Positions 41,055 through 48,070 of a DNA stretch of 64,000 bases are shown piece after piece. A program made the position numbers and the translations under genes. How positions within the stretch are numbered: position 1 is the stretch's first letter; every line of letters starts with the position of its first letter. The notes under the pieces are model-generated. The model was given only the letters and a program-made list of their open reading frames with translations, did not search any database and was not told the DNA's origin. The stretch is from positions 78,974 to 142,973 of the forward strand of contig NZ_BMWD01000013.1 of assembly GCF_014651055.1 (NCBI RefSeq). Direction: 5' to 3'. The DNA is from Streptomyces fructofermentans (lineage in GTDB: Bacteria; Actinomycetota; Actinomycetes; Streptomycetales; Streptomycetaceae).

Positions 41055-41205
41055 CGTCAGCCGCCTGTGAAGGATGACCTGTCGGATTCGGGCTGGCGAA
41101 GTTGCCCGGCCGCTGACGCGGCTTCACCCCAAGGGCCACTCGGATCTCTCCGGTGGTCCGTCGTGCCTGGGTCCTCCACTCCTGCCGATCCACTTCTGTC
41201 GACCT
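41055..41205 (-). ncRNA. ydaO-yuaA (cyclic di-AMP) riboswitch
   Basis: On the minus strand the leader of the NlpC/P60 gene shows the conserved ydaO blocks in order. They are GGAGGACCCA (about 41168-41177), CTTGGGGTGAAGCCGC (about 41119-41134) and CCCGAATCCGACAGGTCA (about 41075-41092), followed by the closing GGCGGCTGACG. This RNA binds c-di-AMP and turns genes off, and in actinobacteria it typically precedes cell-wall hydrolase genes. Boundaries are approximate. Confidence 0.9.
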
Positions 41206-41581
41206 GTCATCCGGGCAGTGGCAGGACTCGGCGTCCGCCCGGACCGCCCCGCCGCTTCTGGCGGGGGCTTGTCGTCGGAAGGGATCTTGACGCACGGATG
41301 TCTGAAAAGCCGAGCGGAACCGGCGATTTGTGGCGTTACTCACCACTCACCCGTTCGGGTGGACAGCCCTTTCTGCGGACGGGTGTCGCGAGGGTCGAGG
41401 ACCCCCGCACCAGCACCGGAATGGTCAATTCCGCCTCGAGGCCGGGCGTGTTGCGCAAGTTGTGTGGTCCCGAAACAGGAGGTCCGGCTACGCCGTCCGG
41501 GGGTACACCGTTCGGCGCGTTTCGGCCTTGATCCGGACGCCTTGCCGAATGCCCGGGAGGCGCCGGGTCGGTGGGGGTGCG
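41206..41581. other. Spacer upstream of the riboswitch
   Basis: About 375 bases between the riboswitch and a hypothetical gene end. It must contain the promoter of the riboswitch-NlpC unit; the less GC-rich stretch at 41280-41350 is the best place, but no clear -35/-10 pair was found. No gene is supported. Confidence 0.5.
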
Positions 41582-41890
41582 TCAGATGTCGGAACCGGGC
41601 GGCAGGGCGACCCGCGCCGCGCGGCGCTCACCGTCCAGGACGCGCAGGGCGCGCTCCAGGGTCGGCGCGTGGACCTCGTGCTCGCCGCGCTGGTGCATCA
41701 GGGCCAGGGCGTCGCGCAGCGCGCCGGCGCTGGCCACCAGGGCCTGGGCCGCGCGCAGTCCGCGATAGGTGTCGCCGGGTCGTGCCGGGTTGATCCGGCC
41801 GACCAGGTCGAGCACCTCCAGGTAGCGGTCGACCAGTTCCGCCTCGGCGCGGGTCAGTGCCGGCAGCGGGGGCGGCTCGGACGGAGGCAT
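41582..41890 (-). CDS. Conserved hypothetical helical protein
   Basis: A 102-residue soluble protein, mostly alpha-helical (LTRAEAELVDRYLEVLDLVGRINPARP, YRGLRAAQALVASAGALRDALALMHQ). It has a charged, well-mixed composition and no membrane segment, so it looks real, but I do not recognise the family. ATG 41890 starts 7 bp after the stop of a very small upstream frame (41898-42059), suggesting a two-gene unit divergent from the Phd-type antitoxin. Confidence 0.6.
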   Translation of the reverse strand: MPPSEPPPLPALTRAEAELVDRYLEVLDLVGRINPARPGDTYRGLRAAQALVASAGALRDALALMHQRGEHEVHAPTLERALRVLDGERRAARVALPPGSDI

Positions 41891-41897
41891 CCGCCGC

Positions 41898-42059
41898 TCA
41901 CCTCGCGCCGTGTGTGCCGGAAGCCGCCCGGTGGCCCGGGACGGCGCGCAGTGCGATCCGCTCGTGGAGGTGCCTCGCGGACGGGGTCGTGGCGAAGCTC
42001 CCCGTACGCGCGTGCACGGTGGATCCGGGCGGGACGGGACGGGCGGAACGTCGGGTCAC
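41898..42059 (-). CDS. Possible 53-residue small protein
   Basis: GTG 42059 is preceded at 8 bases by AAGGAGG, one of the best ribosome binding sites in the window. The product is a 53-residue basic peptide (begins VTRRSARPVPPGSTVHARTG, rich in Arg, His and Thr) without recognised domain. Its stop is 7 bp before the next gene's ATG. A TACATT -10-like box at 42094-42099 (minus strand) lies just upstream. The signals support translation, but the sequence alone cannot prove a function. Confidence 0.45.
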   Translation of the reverse strand: MTRRSARPVPPGSTVHARTGSFATTPSARHLHERIALRAVPGHRAASGTHGAR

Positions 42060-42086
42060 GGCACAGGCCTCCTTCGGCAGAGGTTC

Positions 42087-42110
42087 TGTAAAAAATGTAC
42101 AGGACGTACA
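42087..42110. promoter_or_regulatory. Operator-like repeat upstream of the Phd-type antitoxin
   Basis: TGTAC (42096-42100) and GTACA (42106-42110) form an inverted repeat with 5-base centre. A further TGTA stands at 42087-42090. The site lies between the antitoxin start and the divergent small gene and overlaps a likely -10 box for the latter. Phd-family antitoxins bind such sites to repress themselves. Confidence 0.55.
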
Positions 42111-42129
42111 TGACGTTATGATGGGGAGC

Positions 42130-42414
42130 ATGGCCTACGAGATTCCGGTGACGCAAGCCAGGGCTGAGCTCGCCGACCTGATCAACCGGGTGGTGTACGG
42201 GGCCGAACGCGTCGTCGTGACCCGGCACGGGAAGCCCCTCGTCGCCCTCGTCTCGGCCGCCGACCTGGAACGACTGGAGAAGCTCGACGCGGCGGCGGAG
42301 GCCGACGAACGGGTGATCGGCGCGCTGTCCGGGGTCCGCGGGACCGCGTCGGCCGCGCGGGAGCCCCGGCGTTACGGCGTGACCGCGGAGCACCGGGGGG
42401 CCGGCGCCTCGTAA
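42130..42414 (+). CDS. Phd/YefM-family antitoxin without adjacent toxin
   Basis: A 94-residue antitoxin. The N-terminal Phd/YefM fold is clear (YEIPVTQARAELADLINRVVYGAERVVVTRHGKPLVALVSAADLERLE); the C-terminal 45 residues are the variable toxin-binding part. ATG 42130 or ATG 42121 may start it. No RelE, Doc or PIN toxin frame follows in the next 850 bp, so it is an orphan antitoxin or a stand-alone regulator. The inverted repeat at 42096-42110 is its likely operator. Confidence 0.85.
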   Translation: MAYEIPVTQARAELADLINRVVYGAERVVVTRHGKPLVALVSAADLERLEKLDAAAEADERVIGALSGVRGTASAAREPRRYGVTAEHRGAGAS

Positions 42415-43075
42415 GCGGGGTTCCGCGCCGTGCGGGTGCGGGCACGGGGGGCGCGGCAGGGCGCGGGTTGGGGGTGGAGACGCCGTATACGGTCCGTCGG
42501 CCGGCGTCCTCGCCCTCGCGGTGGGCCGGTCCGTCGCCGCGGCGGTGGACGCCGGGCCCCCTTCGCGCTCTCGCAGCCCCTTAGGACCTGTCCGGCCCGG
42601 TACGGCCGCATCACCGCGTCCGCCGTGCCCGGGGCCGGGCCGCGGGCTGTGCGACTCGCCGTCACCGGGCCCGCCGCTCCGGGCATTCGGCCCCGTCGGC
42701 GATCGGCGACTCGCCATCACCCGGGCCCGCCTCTGAGGGCAGTCAGCGGCCGGCGGTCGGGGGCCCGCCGTCGTCCCGGGCCCGCTCTCAGGGCGGTCGG
42801 CGGTCGGCCTCGTCGGCGGTCGGCGGGCCCACTCGCGTCCGGGGCCCGGGCCGGAGTCCGAGTGCGCGGTGCGGGCCGTGGGATCGGGGTGCCGGCCCGG
42901 GTCACCGGGAGCAGGGGCCGTCCTCCGGCGCGCGGGCCGTGCCCTGCGGCCGCGGCCTGCCGTCCGTGCCGTGTGACCCGGGCCCGCAGTCCGTGGGCTG
43001 CGGGCCCGGTGACCGGCGTGCCGGAGGACGGCCCCGACCGACGGCGTGCCGTCCGTCCCCGACCGCCCCGCGGTG
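42415..43075. other. Long non-coding spacer before the urease operon
   Basis: Roughly 660 bases, very GC-rich, with no supported gene on either strand; open frames are low-complexity and lack ribosome binding sites. It includes a decayed repeat (42652-42820). Confidence 0.65.
42652..42820. repeat. Decayed repeat of about 55 bp
   Basis: Blocks like CGACTCGCC then TCACC and GGGCCCGCC start near 42652 and 42707, with a third weaker block (CCGGGCCCGCTCTCAGGGC) near 42763. The copies differ at many positions. No coding or structural role is visible. Confidence 0.5.
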
Positions 43076-43092
43076 GTTAACGTCCCTGAAAT
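43076..43092 (+). promoter_or_regulatory. Candidate GlnR box upstream of ureA
   Basis: TTAAC (43077-43081), six bases, then GAAAT (43088-43092) fits the half-site pair gTnAc-n6-GaAAc of the actinobacterial nitrogen regulator GlnR. It lies about 180 bp upstream of ureA at the boundary of the GC-rich spacer. Urease genes are reported GlnR targets in Streptomyces, which supports the call. Confidence 0.6.
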
Positions 43093-43269
43093 GCCGCGCA
43101 ACTAGCCTGCACCACCACGTCACCAGGGGTTTCGCGGCCCGGGGCGCGCAGAGTCGCGCGATCCGGCCGTGTTCCGCAGCCGCGTACCGCGTACCGCGGA
43201 CCGACCCTTCGTGGTGGCCGCGGCAGCCGGACCCCGCACGGTCCGGACGAGGACAGCGAGGTGGACGCC

Positions 43270-43572
43270 GTGCAACTGACACCGCACGAGCAGGAGAGGC
43301 TGCTCATCCATGTGGCCGCCGACGTGGCCGAGAAGCGCCGGGCCAGGGGGTTGAGGCTCAACCATCCCGAGGCCGTCGCCCTGATCACCTCCCACCTCCT
43401 CGAAGGGGCCAGGGACGGCCGCACAGTGGCCGAACTCATGGCCTCCGGGCGCCGGATCCTCACGCGCGAGGACGTCATGGAGGGCATCCCCGAGATGATC
43501 CACGACGTCCAGGTGGAGGCCACCTTCCCGGACGGCACCAAGCTCGTCACCGTCCACGACCCGATCGTCTGA
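43270..43572 (+). CDS. ureA: Urease gamma subunit
   Basis: A 100-residue structural subunit of urease, which hydrolyses urea to ammonia and carbamate. LTPHEQERLLIHVAADVAEKR, LNHPEAVALIT and MIHDVQVEATFPDGTKLVTVHDPI are the family's conserved blocks. GTG 43270 gives the standard length of 100 and has GAGG about 8 bases upstream; the in-frame GTG at 43261 is the alternative. First gene of ureABCFGD. Confidence 0.95.
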   Translation: MQLTPHEQERLLIHVAADVAEKRRARGLRLNHPEAVALITSHLLEGARDGRTVAELMASGRRILTREDVMEGIPEMIHDVQVEATFPDGTKLVTVHDPIV

Positions 43573-43586
43573 CGGGAGAGGGCCAA

Positions 43587-43979
43587 GTGATTCCCGGAGA
43601 GATCCTGTTCGCCGACGGACCCGTCGCCTTCAACGAAGGCCTCGACGTCACCCGGCTCACCGTGCTCAACGCCGCCGACCGGCCCGTCCAGGTCGGCTCC
43701 CACTACCACTTCGCCGAGGCCAACCCCGGGCTGGAGTTCGACCGGGCCGCCGCGCACGGCAGACGCCTCGACATCTCCGCGGGCACCGCCGTGCGCTTCG
43801 AGCCGGGCATCCCGGTCGAGGTCGAACTCGTACCGATCGCCGGAGCGCGCGTCGTGCCCGGCCTGCGCGGGGAGACCGCGGGCCCCCTGGACTCCGGTGA
43901 CGCCGCCGGACCGGAACCGGTCCACGCCCCGGGTGCCGGAGTCCTCGGTGGAACGGCGAACGGAGACGAAGGTGCCTGA
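43587..43979 (+). CDS. ureB: Urease beta subunit
   Basis: A 130-residue beta subunit. IPGEILFADGPVAFNEG, GSHYHFAEANPGLEFDR and RFEPGIPVEVELVPIAG are diagnostic. The C-terminal 30 residues (from about GPLDSGDAAGPEPVHAPG) are a variable extension. The GTG start lies 14 bp after the ureA stop. Its end overlaps the ureC start by 8 bp. Confidence 0.95.
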   Translation: MIPGEILFADGPVAFNEGLDVTRLTVLNAADRPVQVGSHYHFAEANPGLEFDRAAAHGRRLDISAGTAVRFEPGIPVEVELVPIAGARVVPGLRGETAGPLDSGDAAGPEPVHAPGAGVLGGTANGDEGA

Positions 43980-45693
43980 GATCTCGCGTGCCGCCTACGC
44001 CGACCTGTTCGGACCCACCACCGGCGACCGGATACGGCTCGCCGACACCGATCTGCTGATCGAGATCGAGGAGGACCGCTGCGGCGGCCCGGGCCGCGCC
44101 GGTGACGAGGCCGTGTTCGGCGGCGGCAAGGTCATCCGCGAGTCCATGGGCCAGTCGCGCGCCACGCGCGCGGACGGCACTCCGGACACCGTCGTCACCG
44201 GGGCCGTGATCGTCGACCACTGGGGGATCGTCAAGGCGGACCTCGGCATTCGGGACGGCCGGATCACCGGCATCGGCAAGGCAGGGAACCCGGACACCAT
44301 GGACGGGGTGCACCCGGACCTCGTGATCGGCCCCGAGACCGAGATCATCGCGGGCAACGGCCGCATCCTGACGGCCGGCGCCATCGACGCCCATGTGCAC
44401 CTGATCTGCCCTCAGATCGCCGACGAGGCGCTGGCCTCCGGCATCACGACGCTGATCGGGGGCGGCACCGGACCCGCGGAGGGCTCCAAGGCCACCACCG
44501 TCACGCCCGGCCCCTGGCACCTCGCCCGGATGCTGGAGGCGATGGAGGCGTACCCCGTCAACTTCGGTCTGCTCGGCAAGGGCAACACCGTCTCCCACGA
44601 GGCCATGCTGTCGCAGCTGCGCGGCGGGGCGCTCGGCCTGAAGCTGCACGAGGACTGGGGCTCCACCCCCGCCGTGATCGACGCCGCGCTCACCGTCGCG
44701 GACCGGACCGGCGCACAGATCGCCATCCACACGGACACGCTCAACGAGGCGGGCTTCGTGGGCGACACGCTCGCCGCGATCGCGGGGCGCACCATCCACG
44801 CGTACCACACCGAGGGCGCGGGCGGCGGGCACGCGCCGGACATCATGACCGTGGTCTCCGAGAGCCACGTACTGCCCAGCTCGACCAACCCGACCCGGCC
44901 CTACACCGTCAACACCGCCGAGGAACACCTCGACATGCTGATGGTCTGCCACCACCTCAACGCGGCCGTGCCCGAGGACCTCGCCTTCGCCGAGTCCCGG
45001 ATCCGGCCCACCACCATCGGGGCGGAGGACGTCCTGCACGACCTCGGGGCGATCTCGATCATCTCCTCGGACTCCCAGGCCATGGGCCGCGTGGGCGAGG
45101 TCGTCATGCGCACCTGGCAGACCGCGCACGTGATGAAGCGCCGCAGGGGCGCGCTGCCCGGCGACGGCAACGCGGACAACCACCGGGTACGTCGCTATGT
45201 CGCCAAGTACACGATCAACCCGGCCCTCGCGCAGGGGCTGGCCCGCGAGGTGGGCTCCGTGGAGACCGGGAAGCTCGCCGACCTGGTGCTGTGGGAGCCC
45301 GCGTTCTTCGGCGTGAAGCCGCACCTCGTCATCAAGGGCGGGCAGATCGCGTACGCGCAGATGGGCGACGCCAACGCGTCCATCCCGACACCCCAACCGA
45401 TCCTGCCGCGGCCCATGTTCGGGGCGATCGGCAGGGCCCCGGCGGCCAACTCCCTCAACTTCGTCGCGCCGATCGCGATCGAGGACGGCCTGCCGGAACG
45501 GCTCGGGCTCGGCAAGCGCCTCGTGCCGATCGAGTCGACCCGCGGGGTGACCAAGGCCGACATGAGGGAGAACGACGCCCGGCCCCGTGTCCAGGTGGAC
45601 CCCGACAGCTTCGCCGTCACGATCGACGGGGAACTCGTCGAGGCCGTGCCCGCCGCCGAGCTGCCCATGGCGCAGCGCTACTTCCTCTTCTGA
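43972..45693 (+). CDS. ureC: Urease alpha (catalytic) subunit
   Basis: A 573-residue nickel amidohydrolase. Nickel ligands and active-site residues appear in IDAHVHLICP, the carbamylated Lys of GALGLKLHEDWG, IAIHTDTLNEAGF, AYHTEGAGGGHAPDI, and the flap MVCHHLNAAVPEDLAFAESRIR. GTG 43972 gives the standard length and overlaps ureB by 8 bp, with GGAGA just upstream. The catalytic set is intact. Confidence 0.97.
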   Translation: MPEISRAAYADLFGPTTGDRIRLADTDLLIEIEEDRCGGPGRAGDEAVFGGGKVIRESMGQSRATRADGTPDTVVTGAVIVDHWGIVKADLGIRDGRITGIGKAGNPDTMDGVHPDLVIGPETEIIAGNGRILTAGAIDAHVHLICPQIADEALASGITTLIGGGTGPAEGSKATTVTPGPWHLARMLEAMEAYPVNFGLLGKGNTVSHEAMLSQLRGGALGLKLHEDWGSTPAVIDAALTVADRTGAQIAIHTDTLNEAGFVGDTLAAIAGRTIHAYHTEGAGGGHAPDIMTVVSESHVLPSSTNPTRPYTVNTAEEHLDMLMVCHHLNAAVPEDLAFAESRIRPTTIGAEDVLHDLGAISIISSDSQAMGRVGEVVMRTWQTAHVMKRRRGALPGDGNADNHRVRRYVAKYTINPALAQGLAREVGSVETGKLADLVLWEPAFFGVKPHLVIKGGQIAYAQMGDANASIPTPQPILPRPMFGAIGRAPAANSLNFVAPIAIEDGLPERLGLGKRLVPIESTRGVTKADMRENDARPRVQVDPDSFAVTIDGELVEAVPAAELPMAQRYFLF

Positions 45694-45709
45694 GGGGACG
45701 GGGACCGCC

Positions 45710-46384
45710 ATGTCGCGTACCGCGCTGCTCGTCCTCGCCGACGGCAGGTTCCCCGCCGGGGGGCATGCCCACTCCGGCGGGGCCGAGGCCGCCGTCAAGG
45801 CGGGCCGCATCACGGGTGCGGGGAGCCTGGAGGAGTTCTGCCGGGGCCGGCTGCACACGGCAGGGCTCGTCGCCGCCTCCCTCGCGGCGGCGGCCGCCCT
45901 CGGGCTCGATCCGGTGGAGCTGGACCGGGCCGCCGACGCCCGTACGCCGTCGCCGGCGCTGCGGAACGCCTCACGAAGGCTCGGCCGGCAGCTCATGAGG
46001 GCCGCCCGGGCCGCCTGGCCCTCCGGCGAACTCGACGCCCTGGCGGGCGAGTTCCCCAAGGGCGCCCATCAGCCGGTGGTGCTCGGCCTGACCGCGCGCG
46101 CCGCCGGACTCGGCCCCGAGGACGCCGCGCACTGCTGTGCGTACGAGAGCGTCAGCGGCCCCGCGGGAGCGACCGTGCGGCTGCTGAGTCTCGACCCGTT
46201 CGACGCGACACGGGTACTGGCACGCCTGGCGCCCGAGGCGGACCTCGTCGTCCGGCAGGCCGTGGACGCGGCCCACCGGGCAGCCGAGGAGGGGATCGAC
46301 GCCCTGCCGGCGGCCTCGGCGCCCCTGCTGGAGATCGACGCGCAGGCGCACGCGGCGTGGGCCGTACGTCTCTTCGCCTCGTGA
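45710..46384 (+). CDS. ureF: Urease accessory protein UreF
   Basis: A 224-residue helical accessory protein that, with UreD and UreG, loads nickel into apo-urease. LLVLADGRFPAGGHAHSGGAEAAVKAG is the typical N-terminus, with HQPVVLGLTARAAGL and CAYESVSGPAGATVRLL further in. It starts 16 bp after the ureC stop with GGGGA upstream. Confidence 0.93.
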   Translation: MSRTALLVLADGRFPAGGHAHSGGAEAAVKAGRITGAGSLEEFCRGRLHTAGLVAASLAAAAALGLDPVELDRAADARTPSPALRNASRRLGRQLMRAARAAWPSGELDALAGEFPKGAHQPVVLGLTARAAGLGPEDAAHCCAYESVSGPAGATVRLLSLDPFDATRVLARLAPEADLVVRQAVDAAHRAAEEGIDALPAASAPLLEIDAQAHAAWAVRLFAS

Positions 46385-46388
46385 CCGG

Positions 46389-46436
46389 CCCGAACACCCC
46401 GCCCGAACACCCCGCCCAACCACCCCGCCCAACCAC
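46389..46436. repeat. 13-bp tandem repeat between ureF and ureG
   Basis: A unit like CCGAACACCCCGC, changing to CCCAACCACCCCG, is repeated about four times. It lies in the only sizeable gap (91 bp) inside the urease operon. Confidence 0.75.
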
Positions 46437-46475
46437 TGTGCCCCACCCACGAGTCGACCCACGGGAGCCGCCGCG

Positions 46476-47159
46476 ATGCATCTCGACCACACCCACTCCC
46501 ACGACGGACCGCCCGCCGTGAGCGCCGACGCCCACCGTCCCGACGGGAGGCGCCGCGCACTGCGGATCGGGCTCGGCGGACCCGTCGGGTCCGGGAAGAC
46601 CGCCACGGTGGCGGCCCTGTGCCGCGCCCTGCGCGACGAACTGTCGCTGGCCGTCGTCACCAACGACATCTACACGCGTGAGGACGCGGAGTTCCTGCTG
46701 CGCGAGGCCGTGCTGCCGCCCGAGCGGATCACCGCCGTGGAGACCGGGGCGTGCCCGCACACGGCGATCCGGGACGACATCTCGGCGAACCTCGAAGCCG
46801 TCGAGGACCTGGAGGACGCGGTGGGTCCCCTGGACCTGATCCTGGTCGAGTCGGGCGGCGACAACCTCACCGCCACCTTCTCCAAGGGGCTCGTCGACGC
46901 GCAGATCTTCGTCATCGACGTGGCGGGCGGCGACGACATCCCCCGCAAGGGCGGACCGGGCGTGACGACGGCCGACCTGCTCGTCGTCAACAAGACGGAC
47001 CTCGCCCCGTACGTGGGCTCGGACCTCGGGCGGATGGCCGCCGACGCCAAGGCCCAGCGGGCCGAACTCCCGGTGGTCCTGCAGTCGTTGCGGGCCGAGG
47101 ACGGAGTCGGTGAGGTCGCCGCCTGGGTACGGGGGCGGTTCGCCGCGTGGACCGCGTGA
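46476..47159 (+). CDS. ureG: Urease accessory GTPase UreG
   Basis: A 227-residue SIMIBI GTPase driving nickel insertion. The P-loop is GLGGPVGSGKTA, the nickel-binding CPH is in ETGACPHTAIRDD, and NKTDLAPYVG is the guanine-specificity motif. The N-terminus MHLDHTHSHD holds four His in ten residues, a likely nickel store. That may matter because no ureE (nickel chaperone) is present in the operon. It overlaps ureD by 13 bp. Confidence 0.96.
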   Translation: MHLDHTHSHDGPPAVSADAHRPDGRRRALRIGLGGPVGSGKTATVAALCRALRDELSLAVVTNDIYTREDAEFLLREAVLPPERITAVETGACPHTAIRDDISANLEAVEDLEDAVGPLDLILVESGGDNLTATFSKGLVDAQIFVIDVAGGDDIPRKGGPGVTTADLLVVNKTDLAPYVGSDLGRMAADAKAQRAELPVVLQSLRAEDGVGEVAAWVRGRFAAWTA

Positions 47160-47920
47160 CGGCCGCGACGGCAGGGGTGCGGGCCGTCGCGCGGATCGCG
47201 GCCCGGCCCGACGGGCGCGGCGGCACCGCCCTGCCCACCCTGGAGGGCGACGGCCCGCTCGCCCCGCGCCGGACCCGGGCCGCGGGCGCCGAGGCGCGCG
47301 TCATGCTGGTCGGCGCGATGAGCGGCCCCCTCGGCGGCGACCACTTCACGGTGGAGGCCGACGTCGCCCGGGACGCGAGCCTGCACGTCGGGTCGGCCGC
47401 CGCGACGATCGCCCTGCCCGGTCAGGCCAAGGGCGGAGCGCGCTACGACGTCCGCCTCACCGTCGCGGCGGGCGCCGAACTGCGCTGGCTCCCGGAGCAG
47501 TTGATCGCCGTCAGGGGCAGCGAGCTGGCCGTGACGACCCGCGCGGACCTCGCGACGGGCGCCCGGCTGACGCTGCGCGAGGAGCAGGTTCTCGGGCGGT
47601 GGGGGGAGGAGCCGGGACGGCTGACCAGCCGGCTCACCGTACGGATCGACGGGCGCCCCCTGCTCGACCAGGAGGTGTCCTGCGGACCCGGGGCGCCGGG
47701 CGGCTGGGACGGCCCCGCCGGACTCGCCGGCCATCGCGCGCTCGGTCAACTCCTTGTCGTACGACCGGAGTTCGCGGAAGGCCCGGTCGAACCCCGGATG
47801 CTGGGGGAGTACGCCTCGCTCACCCCGCTCGCCGGCCCCGGCGTCCTCGTCACCGCGCTCGCCCCGGACGCCCTGAAGCTGCGCCGGACGCTCGACGAGG
47901 CGGCACGCGTCCTGGGCTGA
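47147..47920 (+). CDS. ureD: Urease accessory protein UreD/UreH
   Basis: A 257-residue scaffold that binds apo-urease and recruits UreF and UreG. GDHFTVEADVARDASLHVGSAAATIALPG and LRWLPEQLIAVRGSEL are the conserved blocks. GTG 47147 overlaps the ureG end by 13 bp. It is the last gene of the operon, unlike the ureD-first order of many proteobacteria. Confidence 0.92.
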   Translation: MDRVTAATAGVRAVARIAARPDGRGGTALPTLEGDGPLAPRRTRAAGAEARVMLVGAMSGPLGGDHFTVEADVARDASLHVGSAAATIALPGQAKGGARYDVRLTVAAGAELRWLPEQLIAVRGSELAVTTRADLATGARLTLREEQVLGRWGEEPGRLTSRLTVRIDGRPLLDQEVSCGPGAPGGWDGPAGLAGHRALGQLLVVRPEFAEGPVEPRMLGEYASLTPLAGPGVLVTALAPDALKLRRTLDEAARVLG

Positions 47921-48070
47921 GACCCCGGCCCGTTCCGAGGTGACCGCTCAACGGGCAATAGTGTTCCGGTTATCGGATTGGCAAAGAAGCCACGGCACCC
48001 CTGTCCTCAGGGAGCACACAGCAGACAGGATCCCCCGTACCGACCACAACCACGCAGGGGGAGAACTCAC

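Noticed and set aside
41067..41531. Rightward open frame over the riboswitch region
   Set aside because: It is antisense to the conserved ydaO RNA blocks, and the predicted protein has no family features.
42430..43080. Toxin gene downstream of the Phd-type antitoxin
   Set aside because: The frames here are Arg/Gly/Pro-rich with no RelE, Doc or PIN residues and no ribosome binding site.
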